DNA of 64,000 nt from Nocardioides albus (GTDB lineage: Bacteria > Actinomycetota > Actinomycetes > Propionibacteriales > Nocardioidaceae): NCBI RefSeq assembly GCF_014648255.1, contig NZ_BMQT01000005.1, positions 330,294-394,293 on the forward strand, read 5' to 3'. The notes under the pieces are model-generated. The model worked only from the letters and a program-made list of their open reading frames with translations. It searched no databases and was not told the origin of the DNA. The position numbers were made by a program, and so were the translations under genes. Each line of letters opens with the position of its first letter. Position 1 is the stretch's first letter. Positions 1 to 9,375 of the stretch are shown one piece after another.

Positions 1-228
1 GGCCTTCGACTGGGTCGCGATCGGTGGGGTGGGTGCCGCCCGGTCGCGCCACGGCGCATACCCGGAGCCCAGGCCGATCACCCCTGCGACGATGAGCGCT
101 GTCCCGGCTGCGGCGAGGGCCTGCCGGCGGCGTACGGCCTTCTTCCCGGCTGCCACCAGGGCAGCCGGATCCGCGGACCCGGGTGGGGGGTGCGGGATCG
201 CCCGCTCGAGCGTGTCGTGCCAGTCCAT
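1..228 (-). CDS. Putative single-pass membrane protein, N-terminal fragment
   Basis: The gene starts at the ATG at 228 and runs off the left edge, so only 76 residues are visible. A GGAGG ribosome site sits about 5 nt upstream. The product begins MDWHDTLERAIPHPPPG, then has a basic stretch (KKAVRRRQ) followed by a hydrophobic segment (about residues 39-57, AAAGTALIVAGVIGLGSGY), giving a cytoplasmic N-terminus and one membrane pass. The layout resembles membrane proteins or anti-sigma-like proteins with a short cytoplasmic head, but no diagnostic motif is visible. It is divergent from the aldolase gene. Function unknown. Confidence 0.6.
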   Translation of the reverse strand, partial: MDWHDTLERAIPHPPPGSADPAALVAAGKKAVRRRQALAAAGTALIVAGVIGLGSGYAPWRDRAAPTPPIATQSKA

Positions 229-390
229 GGTGCCTCCAAGGTGAGTGTCACCCGTGGATACGGATCTCGTGGCTGATCGGTTGTCCTGGTTGATCGATCC
301 AACCCCGAGCGTTGGGCGGGGTGGCCCGGGGGCCCATTACGCTGGCCACCAGCGCACCGGTCGACAACGGATCTTCAAGGAGACCCCCAG

Positions 391-1413
<1,023 letters not shown>

Positions 1414-1602
1414 TCGACATGCCGAGGAAGGCCAATGGTCCCGATTCGGAAAACGTTGTGGCACACGGCATAGCAAATACGCGCTTATGTCGTTGTGCCG
1501 GTCATTGGTAAAGCGATTCAATGCCCTAGCTGGACGGCGACCCTCGGGTAGGCAGGTCGAACCGTCCCTTCGGCGTTGATTCTTGGGAGGGACATCCTCG
1601 GT

Positions 1603-3660
1603 ATGGAAACCACTGCGCGAAACCGCACAATCGGCGGGATCGTCATAGGCGCGATCATCCTGATCCTGCTGCTCGTCTTGTTCTCTTGCACCGTGAGCGG
1701 CGGCGACCCGAACAGCTCGCCGCAGAAAGACCCGACAGCAGGGGAGTCTTCTTCGCTCCCCAGCGACCCGGACACCATCGAGCCCGACGAGGACCCGTCG
1801 GAGTCCGAGTCGGACGAGCCGGAGGAGATCGACGACGACGACATCGTCCCCGCGGCCAACACCGGCGTGACCTTCATCCCGGCGGGCAACATCCCCTCGG
1901 GCAGCACCCCGACGTGTGAGCTCGACCCGAGCGCTTGCGAGCCCAACCGCCCGCCGGGTGCCGGTGTCGACATCTGTGAGATCCGTCCGGATCTGGCTCA
2001 GTGTCAGGTGCCTGACCCGACGCCGACCACGCCGGGAGATGGTGACGACGGCGACGGAGACGGCGATGGCGACAACGGCGGTCCCATCTGTGGCATCTGG
2101 CCACTTCCCGATTGCGACAATGGTGAGACGGTCCCGCCTGCCTGCCCGACCGTTGATGTGAACAAGATCGGGAGCAAGGGCGCAACCGTTACTTGGTCGC
2201 GCGTGGCCAAGGCCGATGCGTACGTGGTCGTGGTTGATCCTGGACTCTTCGAGCGGCGTGAGACCTTCGGCCCCGACCAGTTCGGCACGCGACTTCGATT
2301 CAACTTCGCGGGTGGAACGCATGACGTGGCCGTCCGCGCGGTCAACAACGGCGTGTCAAGCGAGAACTGCGGTTCCAAGACCTTCACCCTCAAGCCGGGC
2401 GAGGACAACGAGCCGCCGGCACAGCCGCAGCAGTTGACCTGCGTGACCGGTAAGGAGACGACCACTTCGATCGACCTCGATTGGGCGGATAACACCGAGG
2501 ACGACTTCGCGGACTACAGCGTGAGCGTGTCCGGTCCGGGTCAGGACGACAGGACGGAAACTGGGCTCAAGAAGTCCGAGGCGAAGATCGACAACTTGCT
2601 TCCCGGTTCCGACTACACCTTCACGGTGAGGGCATGGGACGAGAACGACAACGGGTCCCAGGCCAGCGAGATCGAGGAATGCTCGACTCTCGAGGATGTG
2701 GAGAAGCCCACCGTTCCGGAGATCATCTCGGTTGGTAACGCCACTGGCGACTCCCTGACAGTTACTTGGAAGCCCTCGACGGACGACTCGGCGATCGCCG
2801 AGTACATCGTCCGCCGCGATGGGGTTGAGGTCGAACGCACCAGCGAGACCGCGTTCGTCGACGAGAACCTGGAGCCGGAGACGCCCTACAGCTACACAGT
2901 GGAGGCGGTGGACATCGCGGATCCGCCGAAGCTGTCCGGTGAGTCCGCAGCTAAGTCTGGGACCACCACGAAGGACGAGGCGCCGTCGCAAGCACCGACC
3001 GAATTGACGGTAAGTGGTGGACTGCTCGGCAGGTACACGGTTTCCTGGAATGCGGGTGAAGACCGGGAAGACTCTGCGGATGAACTGCGCTACCAGGTGT
3101 TTGTCGACGGAGACACGCTGACGGCGACAACCGCCGCTGGCGACACGGAGTGGAGTTCGGCGATCGGCCAGACCGGTGAGCACACGGTCTACGTCAAGAC
3201 TCTTGACACTGAGGACCAGGCGTCCGCAGCGTCGGAGCCGCTGAAGTTCGACGTCACTCTGTTGGGCACCACCGAGGAACCCGCTGGCAACCCTGCTGTT
3301 CGCTCGAACGCCCCGGGCGAGGCCACGTCCGACGCTCCTGCCGACAAGCCGGGCCTGCCCGAGGCGCCGGTAGAGGCGCCCTCGGACAAGCCGAGCGACG
3401 AGAAGTCGCCGGAGCTCCCGGGTCTGGACGACCTGCTCCCGGGTGGCGAGGACGCCGCCGAGGAGCCGGCACAGCCCGAGGCTGAGCCGAGCGAGTCGGA
3501 GGCCCCGGCTGAGCGGCCGGTGACCGAGGAGCCTGCTGAGGCCCCTGCCGAGGAGCCCACGGAGAAGTCGACCGAGGACGCTCCGGCTGAGGAGGAGAAG
3601 GACGGTCTGCTGGAGAACATCGGTGACGCGCTGACCAGCGCCGTAGCCGCGGTGTTCTAG
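1603..3660 (+). CDS. Membrane-anchored fibronectin type III repeat protein
   Basis: Surface protein of 685 residues. Start chosen at the ATG at 1603, preceded by GGGAGG, rather than an in-frame TTG at 1576. Residues 10-27 form a hydrophobic segment ending LFSC, an imperfect lipobox (Phe at -2), so it is either a signal anchor or a lipoprotein. An acidic, Pro-rich linker (to about 190) contains an Asp/Gly-rich run. Four fibronectin III-like domains follow (about 195-280, 285-370, 375-465, 470-560), with conserved Trp (VTWSR, LDWAD, VTWKP, VSWNA) and Tyr positions. The C-terminal 110 residues are Pro/Glu/Ala-rich and end in a short hydrophobic helix. Codon use is less GC3-biased than its neighbours. 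No enzyme domain; a role in the cell envelope or adhesion is inferred. Confidence 0.75.
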   Translation: METTARNRTIGGIVIGAIILILLLVLFSCTVSGGDPNSSPQKDPTAGESSSLPSDPDTIEPDEDPSESESDEPEEIDDDDIVPAANTGVTFIPAGNIPSGSTPTCELDPSACEPNRPPGAGVDICEIRPDLAQCQVPDPTPTTPGDGDDGDGDGDGDNGGPICGIWPLPDCDNGETVPPACPTVDVNKIGSKGATVTWSRVAKADAYVVVVDPGLFERRETFGPDQFGTRLRFNFAGGTHDVAVRAVNNGVSSENCGSKTFTLKPGEDNEPPAQPQQLTCVTGKETTTSIDLDWADNTEDDFADYSVSVSGPGQDDRTETGLKKSEAKIDNLLPGSDYTFTVRAWDENDNGSQASEIEECSTLEDVEKPTVPEIISVGNATGDSLTVTWKPSTDDSAIAEYIVRRDGVEVERTSETAFVDENLEPETPYSYTVEAVDIADPPKLSGESAAKSGTTTKDEAPSQAPTELTVSGGLLGRYTVSWNAGEDREDSADELRYQVFVDGDTLTATTAAGDTEWSSAIGQTGEHTVYVKTLDTEDQASAASEPLKFDVTLLGTTEEPAGNPAVRSNAPGEATSDAPADKPGLPEAPVEAPSDKPSDEKSPELPGLDDLLPGGEDAAEEPAQPEAEPSESEAPAERPVTEEPAEAPAEEPTEKSTEDAPAEEEKDGLLENIGDALTSAVAAVF

Positions 3661-3678
3661 CCGACACACGCCGAGAGA

Positions 3679-3714
3679 CAGGGCGGGGAGAGCCGAGAGG
3701 CTCTCCCCGCCCTG
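3679..3714. terminator. Strong stem-loop after the fibronectin III gene
   Basis: Perfect 16-bp inverted repeat (arms 3679-3694 and 3699-3714, loop GAGA) starting 18 bp after the stop codon. A weak T-containing tail (TGTGTCTTCT) follows. Probable intrinsic terminator. Confidence 0.75.
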
Positions 3715-3825
3715 CTGTGTCTTCTGAGGTGGTGGCACATGCCCGACTGGTCGGAGGAGTCGCGGCCGGTAACCCGGGCCGTTGAGCCCCAGCGAGATCG
3801 GACCGCGGGTGATGGTTCCGATCGG

Positions 3826-4083
3826 CCGAGTTACCTCGGTGAGCATGCACTCACGTCGCGGAGTTCGCCGAGGTCGGTGACCGAGTTACCTCGGTGAGCG
3901 CACTCCTACTTCGTGGAACTCCACGAAGTCAGTGATCGCTGACCGAGTTACCTCGGTGAGCATGCACTCACGTCGCAGAGCTCGCCGAGCTCGCCGAGGC
4001 CGGTGACCGAGTTACCTCGGCGGGCACGCACCCACTTCGTGGAATTCCACGAAGTCAGTGATCACTGACCGAGTTACCTCGGT
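3826..4083. repeat. Array of five ACCGAGTTACCTCGGT palindromes
   Basis: Five copies of the near-palindrome ACCGAGTTACCTCGGT lie at 3826-3840 (first base missing), 3880-3895, 3942-3957, 4006-4020 (last base changed) and 4068-4083. Two spacers alternate: type A (starts GAGCATGCACTCACGTCGC) and type B (contains the inverted repeat CTTCGTGGAACTCCACGAAG). The unit palindrome-A-palindrome-B therefore occurs twice in tandem. A further palindrome-B-palindrome block occurs at 58590-58675. This resembles a REP/BIME-type dispersed repeat. The rest of the 680-bp gap (3661-4341) holds the terminator, a second hairpin at 4127-4167 and the GntR promoter; I see no gene in it. Confidence 0.85.
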
Positions 4084-4126
4084 CTGCATCCACCACCCGG
4101 CCCCCACAACGACCCCAAAACAAGGA

Positions 4127-4167
4127 GTCGGATGCCCAGCGCCCCCCACAAGCCCTGGACATCCGAC
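4127..4167. terminator. Stem-loop in the gap before the GntR gene
   Basis: Arms GTCGGATGCCCAG (4127-4139) and CTGGACATCCGAC (4155-4167) pair over 13 positions with one G-U-type mismatch and a 15-nt loop. No adjacent gene obviously needs it; it may be another dispersed hairpin. Confidence 0.4.
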
Positions 4168-4329
4168 GTTCTTGGGTGACCGACACCAAGTCTGCGTCAG
4201 CCGTGCGCACAGGTTAGGCATAGAAACGCCCGTAGATCCAGATAGTTAAGCCGAAGTTCATGAAGTTCCTGCGCCGATTCGAACAGATTCGAACAGACCT
4301 GAAGGGTCAAATCATCTAGATCCATACAT

Positions 4330-4335
4330 TAGGAT
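4330..4335 (+). promoter_or_regulatory. -10 box, probable leaderless start of the GntR gene
   Basis: TAGGAT ends 6 nt before the GTG start, leaving no room for a ribosome site, so translation is probably leaderless. A direct repeat, GATTCGAACA twice (about 4275-4296), lies upstream and could be an operator. Confidence 0.5.
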
Positions 4336-4341
4336 TTCGGC

Positions 4342-5073
4342 GTGCGTGTGATGACGTCCCGAGCTCGCGCGGCCATCTTCGCCCCGATCGGCGACGAGGG
4401 CCGGGCAGCGCGCGTCGAGAATCGGCTCGCCGAGGCGATCCGTTCCGGCGTGCTCGCGCACGGCGAACGGCTCCCGAGCGAGCCTGAGCTGGCCCAGATG
4501 CTCGGCGTCGCGACGGTCACGGCGCGGGAGGCACTGGTCGCGCTGCGCGCCAAGGGGCTGGTGGTGACGACGCGCGGGCGTGGCGGCGGCTCGTTCGTAC
4601 GCGCCCCGGAGAGCGCCGACCTCGTCGAGGACCGGCTCGCCGCGATGTCGCGGATCGAGCTGCGCGACCGGGCGACCGTCTACCTGGTGGTGCTGACCGG
4701 GTGCGCGGAGATCGCTGCGGAACGTACTGACCCGGATGAGGTCGAGGACCTGCGCGATCTGCTGATCCCGCTCAACGTCAGCGACGTGGCCCGCTGGCGC
4801 AGCGCGGACAGCGAGCTCTACCTGTCGGTGGCGGCGCTGACCCAGTCGGCCCGGATGACCCGCGAGGTGGTCCGCCAGGAGGCCGAGTTCGGTGCGCTGC
4901 TCCGGATCCCGCTCAACGAGCCGGGCTTTCGAGAAGCCACCGCGACCCGCCACCAGGAGCTTGTCGAAGCACTCGCGTCGGGAGATGCTGTCAGGGCCCG
5001 GGAGAGCGTACGCGAGCACATCACCCACTCCCTTGAACGCTTGGCCGAGATCCATGAGGCGGTGCGACGATGA
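4342..5073 (+). CDS. GntR-family transcriptional regulator (FadR/FCD type)
   Basis: DNA-binding regulator of 243 residues. The N-terminal winged helix (about 25-92) carries the GntR pattern: RLAEAIRSGVLAHGERLPSE, then LAQMLGVATVTAREALVALRAKGLV and a Gly-rich wing (TTRGRGGGSFV). The C-terminal helical part (about 105-240) fits an FCD ligand-binding domain, ending HQELVEALASGDAVRARESV, which is typical of the family. The GTG start is leaderless. The stop overlaps the start of the Cache-domain gene by 4 bp (ATGA), so the two are translationally coupled and probably act together in sensing a small ligand. Confidence 0.88.
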   Translation: MRVMTSRARAAIFAPIGDEGRAARVENRLAEAIRSGVLAHGERLPSEPELAQMLGVATVTAREALVALRAKGLVVTTRGRGGGSFVRAPESADLVEDRLAAMSRIELRDRATVYLVVLTGCAEIAAERTDPDEVEDLRDLLIPLNVSDVARWRSADSELYLSVAALTQSARMTREVVRQEAEFGALLRIPLNEPGFREATATRHQELVEALASGDAVRARESVREHITHSLERLAEIHEAVRR

Positions 5074-5729
5074 CCAAGACCGTGACCCCCATCGACTGCG
5101 TGAGCCAGGTCGAGCAGCATTTCGGCCCGATCGTGGCCCATCTCGAGCGCGTACGCAGCGAGGTGGCCGCGCTCTTCGAGGCGGGACCGGTCACCTCCGG
5201 GTCTCTGCGGGAGCGGCTCGAGCCCGGGTCCTTGGAGCTTCTGCGCAACCCCAACCTCATCGGTGGTGGCTTCGTGGTCGCGCCGGACGTGCTCAGCGAC
5301 CGTCGGCTCTACCTGGTCTGGTGGCAGGGCGAGGACCGAGACTTCCTCGGCGACGCCGACGCCCCTGCCACCGGCGAGGCGATCGACTACACCCGTCAGC
5401 CCTGGTATCGGACGCCGGAACGCACGGGGGAGCTGACGCTCGTCGGGCCGTACGTCGACTTCGTCTGCACCGACGAATACGTCATGACCACGACGATGCC
5501 GGTCTACGCCGGGGGCCGCATGGTCGGCGTCGCGGGGGCGGACACCCTCGTCGAGACGCTCGAGACGATGCTGCTGCCCGGGTTGCGCGAGGCCGGCGCC
5601 ACGCTGGTCAACGGCCACGGCAAGTCGATCGTGTCGGCAGACCCGCAGCTGGCCACCGGAGATCCGCTGACCACCGCGCGCGACATGATCCCGTGCCGGG
5701 GTCTGCCGCTCTCGGTCGCGCTCTCCTGA
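5070..5729 (+). CDS. Soluble Cache-domain sensor protein
   Basis: Stand-alone sensor-like protein of 219 residues without signal peptide or membrane segment. The central region fits a PDC/dCache ligand-binding fold: the core sequence YTRQPWYRTPERTG, then LVGPYVDFVCTDEYVMTTTMPVYAGGRMVGVAGADT. Cache domains are normally extracytoplasmic inputs of kinases and chemoreceptors, so a cytosolic single-domain copy is unusual. It is coupled to the GntR gene by a 4-bp overlap and ends 2 bp from the convergent MFS gene. Inference: it binds the same effector as, or presents it to, the GntR regulator. Ligand not predictable from sequence by eye. Confidence 0.7.
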   Translation: MTKTVTPIDCVSQVEQHFGPIVAHLERVRSEVAALFEAGPVTSGSLRERLEPGSLELLRNPNLIGGGFVVAPDVLSDRRLYLVWWQGEDRDFLGDADAPATGEAIDYTRQPWYRTPERTGELTLVGPYVDFVCTDEYVMTTTMPVYAGGRMVGVAGADTLVETLETMLLPGLREAGATLVNGHGKSIVSADPQLATGDPLTTARDMIPCRGLPLSVALS

Positions 5730-5731
5730 GC

Positions 5732-7210
5732 CTAGGCAGCCGAGGGCTTCGCCATGTGTCGCGGCGTGGTGAAGAAGAGCACCGCCACGAACCCGACCGC
5801 GAGCGCGGCCGCCGGCAGCAGCATCACCTCCGACATCGCCTCGGCGAACTGGGAGACGACGGCGGGCGGGACCGACGAGCCGGAGGCGGTCTCGTGGTTG
5901 CCCGAGAGCGACTCGCCCAGACCGTGGGCGTTGAGCCGAAGGTCGATGAGCACGGCGACCGCCGCGGAGCCGACGACGGAACCGACCAGCCGGGTGGCGT
6001 TGTAGATGCCCGACCCTGCCCCGGCCTGCCGCATGGGCAGGTTGCGGGTGGCGGTGGCGGCCAGGGGTGACCAGACGGCAGTTGAGCCGAGGCCGAAGAA
6101 GGCCATCGGCACGAGCAGCTGCCACAGCGGGGAGTCGACGGTCATCGGCACCGAGACCCAGAAGAGCGAGACCGAACAGAGCAGGAACGCGACCCCGGTC
6201 AGCAGCCGTGGGTGCATCCGGTCGGTCATCCTGCCCACGATCGGCGCGGCGAAGAAGGAGACCAGGGCCATCGGCACCAGCAGCATCGAGGCCTCGAGCG
6301 CGGTGTAGCCGCGGACCAGCTGGGCGTACAGCATCAGCGGGAAGCCCATGGCGACCGCGGCGAAGCCCATGCACGAGATCGCCAGGCTGGAGACGGAGAA
6401 GTTGCGGTCGGCGAAGATGTGCAGCGGCACCAGCGGCTCGTTGCGGTTGCGCGCCTGCCACCAGACGAAGAGCCCCATGATCGCGATGCCGCCGATCACG
6501 AGCGCCCAGGTGACGGCGTCCCAACCCCGCTGTTCACCGTTCTGCAGCCCGAAGACCACACAGAACATCCCGACGCCGCTGAGCCCGACGCCGAGCCAGT
6601 CGAAGGAGTGCGAGTGGGTCTCCAGGACCGGCACCAGCCACCAGTTGAGAGCGATCGCGACGATACCGATCGGTACGTTGACGAAGAAGATCCACTCCCA
6701 GCCGCCGATCGCGACCAGCGCGCCGCCCGCGAGCGGGCCGACGAGCGTGGCCAGGCCTGCGGTCGCGCCCCACAGCGCCATCGCCGAGCCGCGCCGCTCG
6801 GACGGGAAAATCCGGGTGATGGTGGCCATCGTCTGCGGCGTCATCATCGCCGCGCCGAGGCCCTGCACCGCCCGCGCGGCGATCAGCGATTCGATGCTCC
6901 CGGCGAGCCCGCACCACAGCGACGAGACCGTGAACACGGCCAGCCCGGCGAGGTAGACCCACTTCGGCCCGATGCGATCGCCGAGCCGACCCATGATCAG
7001 GACCGGCACGGCGTACGTCAGCAGGTAGGCGCTGGTCACCCACAGCACCGCGTTCGCGCTGGCGTCGAGGTCGGCCATGATGTCCGGCGTCGCGACGGTC
7101 ACGATCGTCATGTCGACCAGCAGCATGAAGAAGCCGATGCACAGCGCGAGCAGCGCGCGCCACGGGTGCTCGGTCGGGACTGCCGAGGACGTGGCCGTGG
7201 GCTGGGTCAT
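5732..7210 (-). CDS. DHA2-family MFS drug exporter
   Basis: Proton-driven efflux permease of 492 residues from the ATG at 7210 (a longer form from 7246 is possible). About 14 hydrophobic segments, as expected for the EmrB/QacA group. Motif A-like GRLGDRIGPKWVYLAG follows TM2; RAVQGLGAAMMTPQTMA and the motif C-like LVGPLAGGALVAIGGWEWIFFVNVPIG are diagnostic. Divergent from DUF3151 with only 46 bp between start codons, so the promoters overlap. Convergent with the Cache gene. Substrate unknown. Confidence 0.9.
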   Translation of the reverse strand: MTQPTATSSAVPTEHPWRALLALCIGFFMLLVDMTIVTVATPDIMADLDASANAVLWVTSAYLLTYAVPVLIMGRLGDRIGPKWVYLAGLAVFTVSSLWCGLAGSIESLIAARAVQGLGAAMMTPQTMATITRIFPSERRGSAMALWGATAGLATLVGPLAGGALVAIGGWEWIFFVNVPIGIVAIALNWWLVPVLETHSHSFDWLGVGLSGVGMFCVVFGLQNGEQRGWDAVTWALVIGGIAIMGLFVWWQARNRNEPLVPLHIFADRNFSVSSLAISCMGFAAVAMGFPLMLYAQLVRGYTALEASMLLVPMALVSFFAAPIVGRMTDRMHPRLLTGVAFLLCSVSLFWVSVPMTVDSPLWQLLVPMAFFGLGSTAVWSPLAATATRNLPMRQAGAGSGIYNATRLVGSVVGSAAVAVLIDLRLNAHGLGESLSGNHETASGSSVPPAVVSQFAEAMSEVMLLPAAALAVGFVAVLFFTTPRHMAKPSAA

Positions 7211-7256
7211 GACACACAGTGAACACCTGTCGGTGCAGGCAGGCACAATGGCTCAC

Positions 7257-7670
7257 ATGACACACCAGGACCTGCTCGCCGGACCTCCTCCCACCCATCT
7301 TCCTGTCGACCCGGCCAGGGCCGAGCTGGCCGCCGGCGCCGAGCCCGCCGACGTCGTCCGCCGTCACCCGGCATCGCCCGTCGCCTGGGCCGCCCTCGCC
7401 ACCGGTGCGAAGGAGACCGGCGCGGACGATGTGACCATCTACGCCTACGCCCGCGTCGGCTACCACCGCTCGCTCGACATGCTGCGCCGCAACGGCTGGA
7501 AGGGCCACGGTCCGGTGCCGTGGGAGCACGAGCCCAACCGCGGCTTCCTGATCAGCCTCGCGGTCCTCGCCCAGCAGGCCAAGGCGATCGGTGAGACCGA
7601 GGAGTGGGAGCGCTGCTCGGAGTTCCTGCGCGACAGCAGCCCGACGGCGTACGACACGCTCCTCGGCTGA
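7257..7670 (+). CDS. DUF3151 family protein
   Basis: Small cytosolic protein of 137 residues, starting MTHQDLLAGPPPTHLPVD and containing HPASPVAWAALA and ARVGYHRSLDMLRRNGWKG, matching the actinobacterial DUF3151 family (as I recall, encoded near purA and fba in mycobacteria as well). The ATG at 7257 is preferred to 7248 because CACAAT sits 7 nt upstream and fits a leaderless start. Biochemical role unknown. It precedes lysS by 45 bp, but lysS has its own -10 box. Confidence 0.85.
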   Translation: MTHQDLLAGPPPTHLPVDPARAELAAGAEPADVVRRHPASPVAWAALATGAKETGADDVTIYAYARVGYHRSLDMLRRNGWKGHGPVPWEHEPNRGFLISLAVLAQQAKAIGETEEWERCSEFLRDSSPTAYDTLLG

Positions 7671-7703
7671 ATTACCGAATCGCGTCGCACCAGCGATTTC
7701 GCC

Positions 7704-7709
7704 TAGCCT
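7704..7709 (+). promoter_or_regulatory. -10 box, probable leaderless start of lysS
   Basis: TAGCCT ends 6 nt before the GTG start codon; no ribosome site fits between. Confidence 0.45.
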
Positions 7710-7715
7710 TGCCCT

Positions 7716-9221
7716 GTGACTGAGCAGACCACCGCCAACGCCCCCGAGCCGGACCTCAACGAGCAGATGTTGGTCCGGCGCGAGAAGCGTGAGCGACTGC
7801 TGGCCGAGAAGAAGAAGGCGTACGCCATCGGGGTCGGCCGCACGCACACGCTCGCCGAGGTGCGCGAGGCGTACGAGGACAAGCTCGAGGCCGGCGAGGA
7901 GACCCAGGACGTGGTCACCGTCGCCGGTCGGGTCATGTTCGTCCGCAACACCGGCAAGCTGGCCTTCGCGACGCTGCAGGAGGGCATCGGCACCCGCCTC
8001 CAGGTGATGCTCTCGCTGGCCGAGGTGGGCGAGGAGGCGTTGGCCGAGTGGAAGGCGCTCGTCGACCTGGGTGACCACGTCGCCGTCACCGGTCGGGTGA
8101 TCTCCTCGCGCCGCGGCGAGCTCTCCATCATGGCTTCGAGCTGGGAGATGGCGTCCAAGGCGCTGCGGCCGCTGCCGGTGCTCCACAAGGACCTCTCCGA
8201 GGAGGCCCGCGTGCGGCAGCGCTACGCCGACCTGATCGTGCGCCAGGAGGCGCGCGACATGGTGCGTACGCGCGCGAAGATCACCCAGGCGATCCGCCGC
8301 CGTCTCGAGGACGACGGCTACCTCGAGGTCGAGACGCCGGTCCTGCAGCTCATCCACGGTGGTGCGCACGCGCGGCCGTTCAACACCCACATGAACGCCT
8401 TCGACCAGCCGATGACGCTGCGCATCGCGCTCGAGCTCAACCTCAAGAAGGCGGTCGTCGGCGGTGTCGACAAGGTCTACGAGATCGGCCGGATCTTCCG
8501 CAACGAGGGCGTCGACTCCACGCACAGCCCCGAGTTCACGATGATCGAGGCCTACCAGGCCTACGGCGACCAGTTCACCATCGCCGAGCAGATGCGGCAG
8601 ATGTATCTCGCCGCCGCCGACGCGGTCGGCTCGCGTCAGGTGGAGACGGACGCCGGTGTCATCGACCTCGACGGCGAGTGGAAGTGGCTGCCGGTCTACG
8701 AGGGTGTCTCCGAGGCCGTCGGCGTCGAGGTCACCCCCGACACCGACGTCGAGACGCTCAAGACGCTGGCAGACAAGCACGACGTCGAGCTCGACCCGGC
8801 CTGGGGCGCCGACAAGATCGTCATGGAGCTGTGCGGTGAGCTGGTGGAGCCCCACCTCATCCAGCCCACCTTCCTGTGCGACTTCCCGGCGATCGCCCAG
8901 CCGCTGGCCCGGATCAACGACGAGGAGCCGGGCAAGGTCCTCGCCTGGGATCTGATCATCGGCGGTGTCGAGCGCGGCACCGGTTTCACCGAGCTGATCG
9001 ACCCGGTGGTCCAGCGCGACGTGCTCACCCAGCAGTCGCTCCTGGCCGCCGGCGGTGACCCGGAGGCGATGCAGCTCGACGAGGACTTCCTGCGCGCGCT
9101 GGAGTACGGCGCGCCGCCGATGGGCGGCCTCGGTCTCGGTCTGGACCGGGCGATCATGCTCTTCACCGGCGCCGGAATCCGCGAGACGATCCTCTTCCCG
9201 CTGCTCAAGCCGGAAGCCTGA
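7716..9221 (+). CDS. lysS: Lysyl-tRNA synthetase, class II
   Basis: Charges tRNA-Lys with lysine. 501 residues. N-terminal OB-fold anticodon-binding domain (about 55-165: VVTVAGRVMFVRNTGKLAFATL), then the class II catalytic core: HGGAHARPF, motif 2 FRNEGVDSTHSPEFTMIEAY, and motif 3 GLGLGLDRAIMLFTG near the C-terminus. Several positions differ from E. coli LysS (ALEL for APEL, STHSPE for VRHNPE), but the same THSPE form is known in mycobacterial LysRS, so this is the actinobacterial type and not a decayed gene. A large hairpin follows the gene. Confidence 0.95.
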   Translation: MTEQTTANAPEPDLNEQMLVRREKRERLLAEKKKAYAIGVGRTHTLAEVREAYEDKLEAGEETQDVVTVAGRVMFVRNTGKLAFATLQEGIGTRLQVMLSLAEVGEEALAEWKALVDLGDHVAVTGRVISSRRGELSIMASSWEMASKALRPLPVLHKDLSEEARVRQRYADLIVRQEARDMVRTRAKITQAIRRRLEDDGYLEVETPVLQLIHGGAHARPFNTHMNAFDQPMTLRIALELNLKKAVVGGVDKVYEIGRIFRNEGVDSTHSPEFTMIEAYQAYGDQFTIAEQMRQMYLAAADAVGSRQVETDAGVIDLDGEWKWLPVYEGVSEAVGVEVTPDTDVETLKTLADKHDVELDPAWGADKIVMELCGELVEPHLIQPTFLCDFPAIAQPLARINDEEPGKVLAWDLIIGGVERGTGFTELIDPVVQRDVLTQQSLLAAGGDPEAMQLDEDFLRALEYGAPPMGGLGLGLDRAIMLFTGAGIRETILFPLLKPEA

Positions 9222-9231
9222 TCCAACCGCT

Positions 9232-9348
9232 GGTCGAGCCGCCGGAGCCGCTAGGCGAAGGCGTGTCGAGACCAACACGGTCCCCTCGAGCGCTGACGGG
9301 ACCGTGTTGGTCTCGACACCCGCTCGCTAGCGCTCGCGGGGCTCGACC
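9232..9348. repeat. Nested palindromic repeat after lysS
   Basis: A perfect 22-bp inverted repeat (9263-9284 and 9298-9319, 13-nt loop; contains GTGTCGAGACCAACACGG) lies inside weaker outer arms that begin GGTCGAGCC and end GGCTCGACC. Probably doubles as the lysS terminator. The GTCGAGACC-type core looks like a dispersed REP element of this kind of genome. Confidence 0.7.
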
Positions 9349-9362
9349 GACGGGGCGGGCAC

Positions 9363-9368
9363 TAAGGT
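9363..9368 (+). promoter_or_regulatory. -10 box of the LuxR-type regulator
   Basis: TAAGGT ends 7 nt before the ATG at 9376; probable leaderless promoter. Confidence 0.45.
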
Positions 9369-9375
9369 GCCAGGT

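Noticed and set aside
3826..4083. CRISPR-like array
   Set aside because: Repeats are only 16 bp, the spacers alternate between two sequences rather than being unique, no cas genes are present, and the same unit recurs at 58590.
4058..4249. Small plus-strand open frame of 63 codons in the repeat region
   Set aside because: It starts inside the palindrome array, lacks a ribosome site and has no coding-like composition.
4270..4300. Possible minus-strand tRNA, from two GTTCGAATC T-loop-like sequences
   Set aside because: The sequence is a simple direct repeat without an acceptor stem, anticodon arm or CCA-adjacent pairing.
7716..9221. Deviant LysRS motif 2 (STHSPE for RHNPE) as sign of a paralogue or decay
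   Set aside because: The same form is normal in mycobacterial lysyl-tRNA synthetase; all class II motifs are present.
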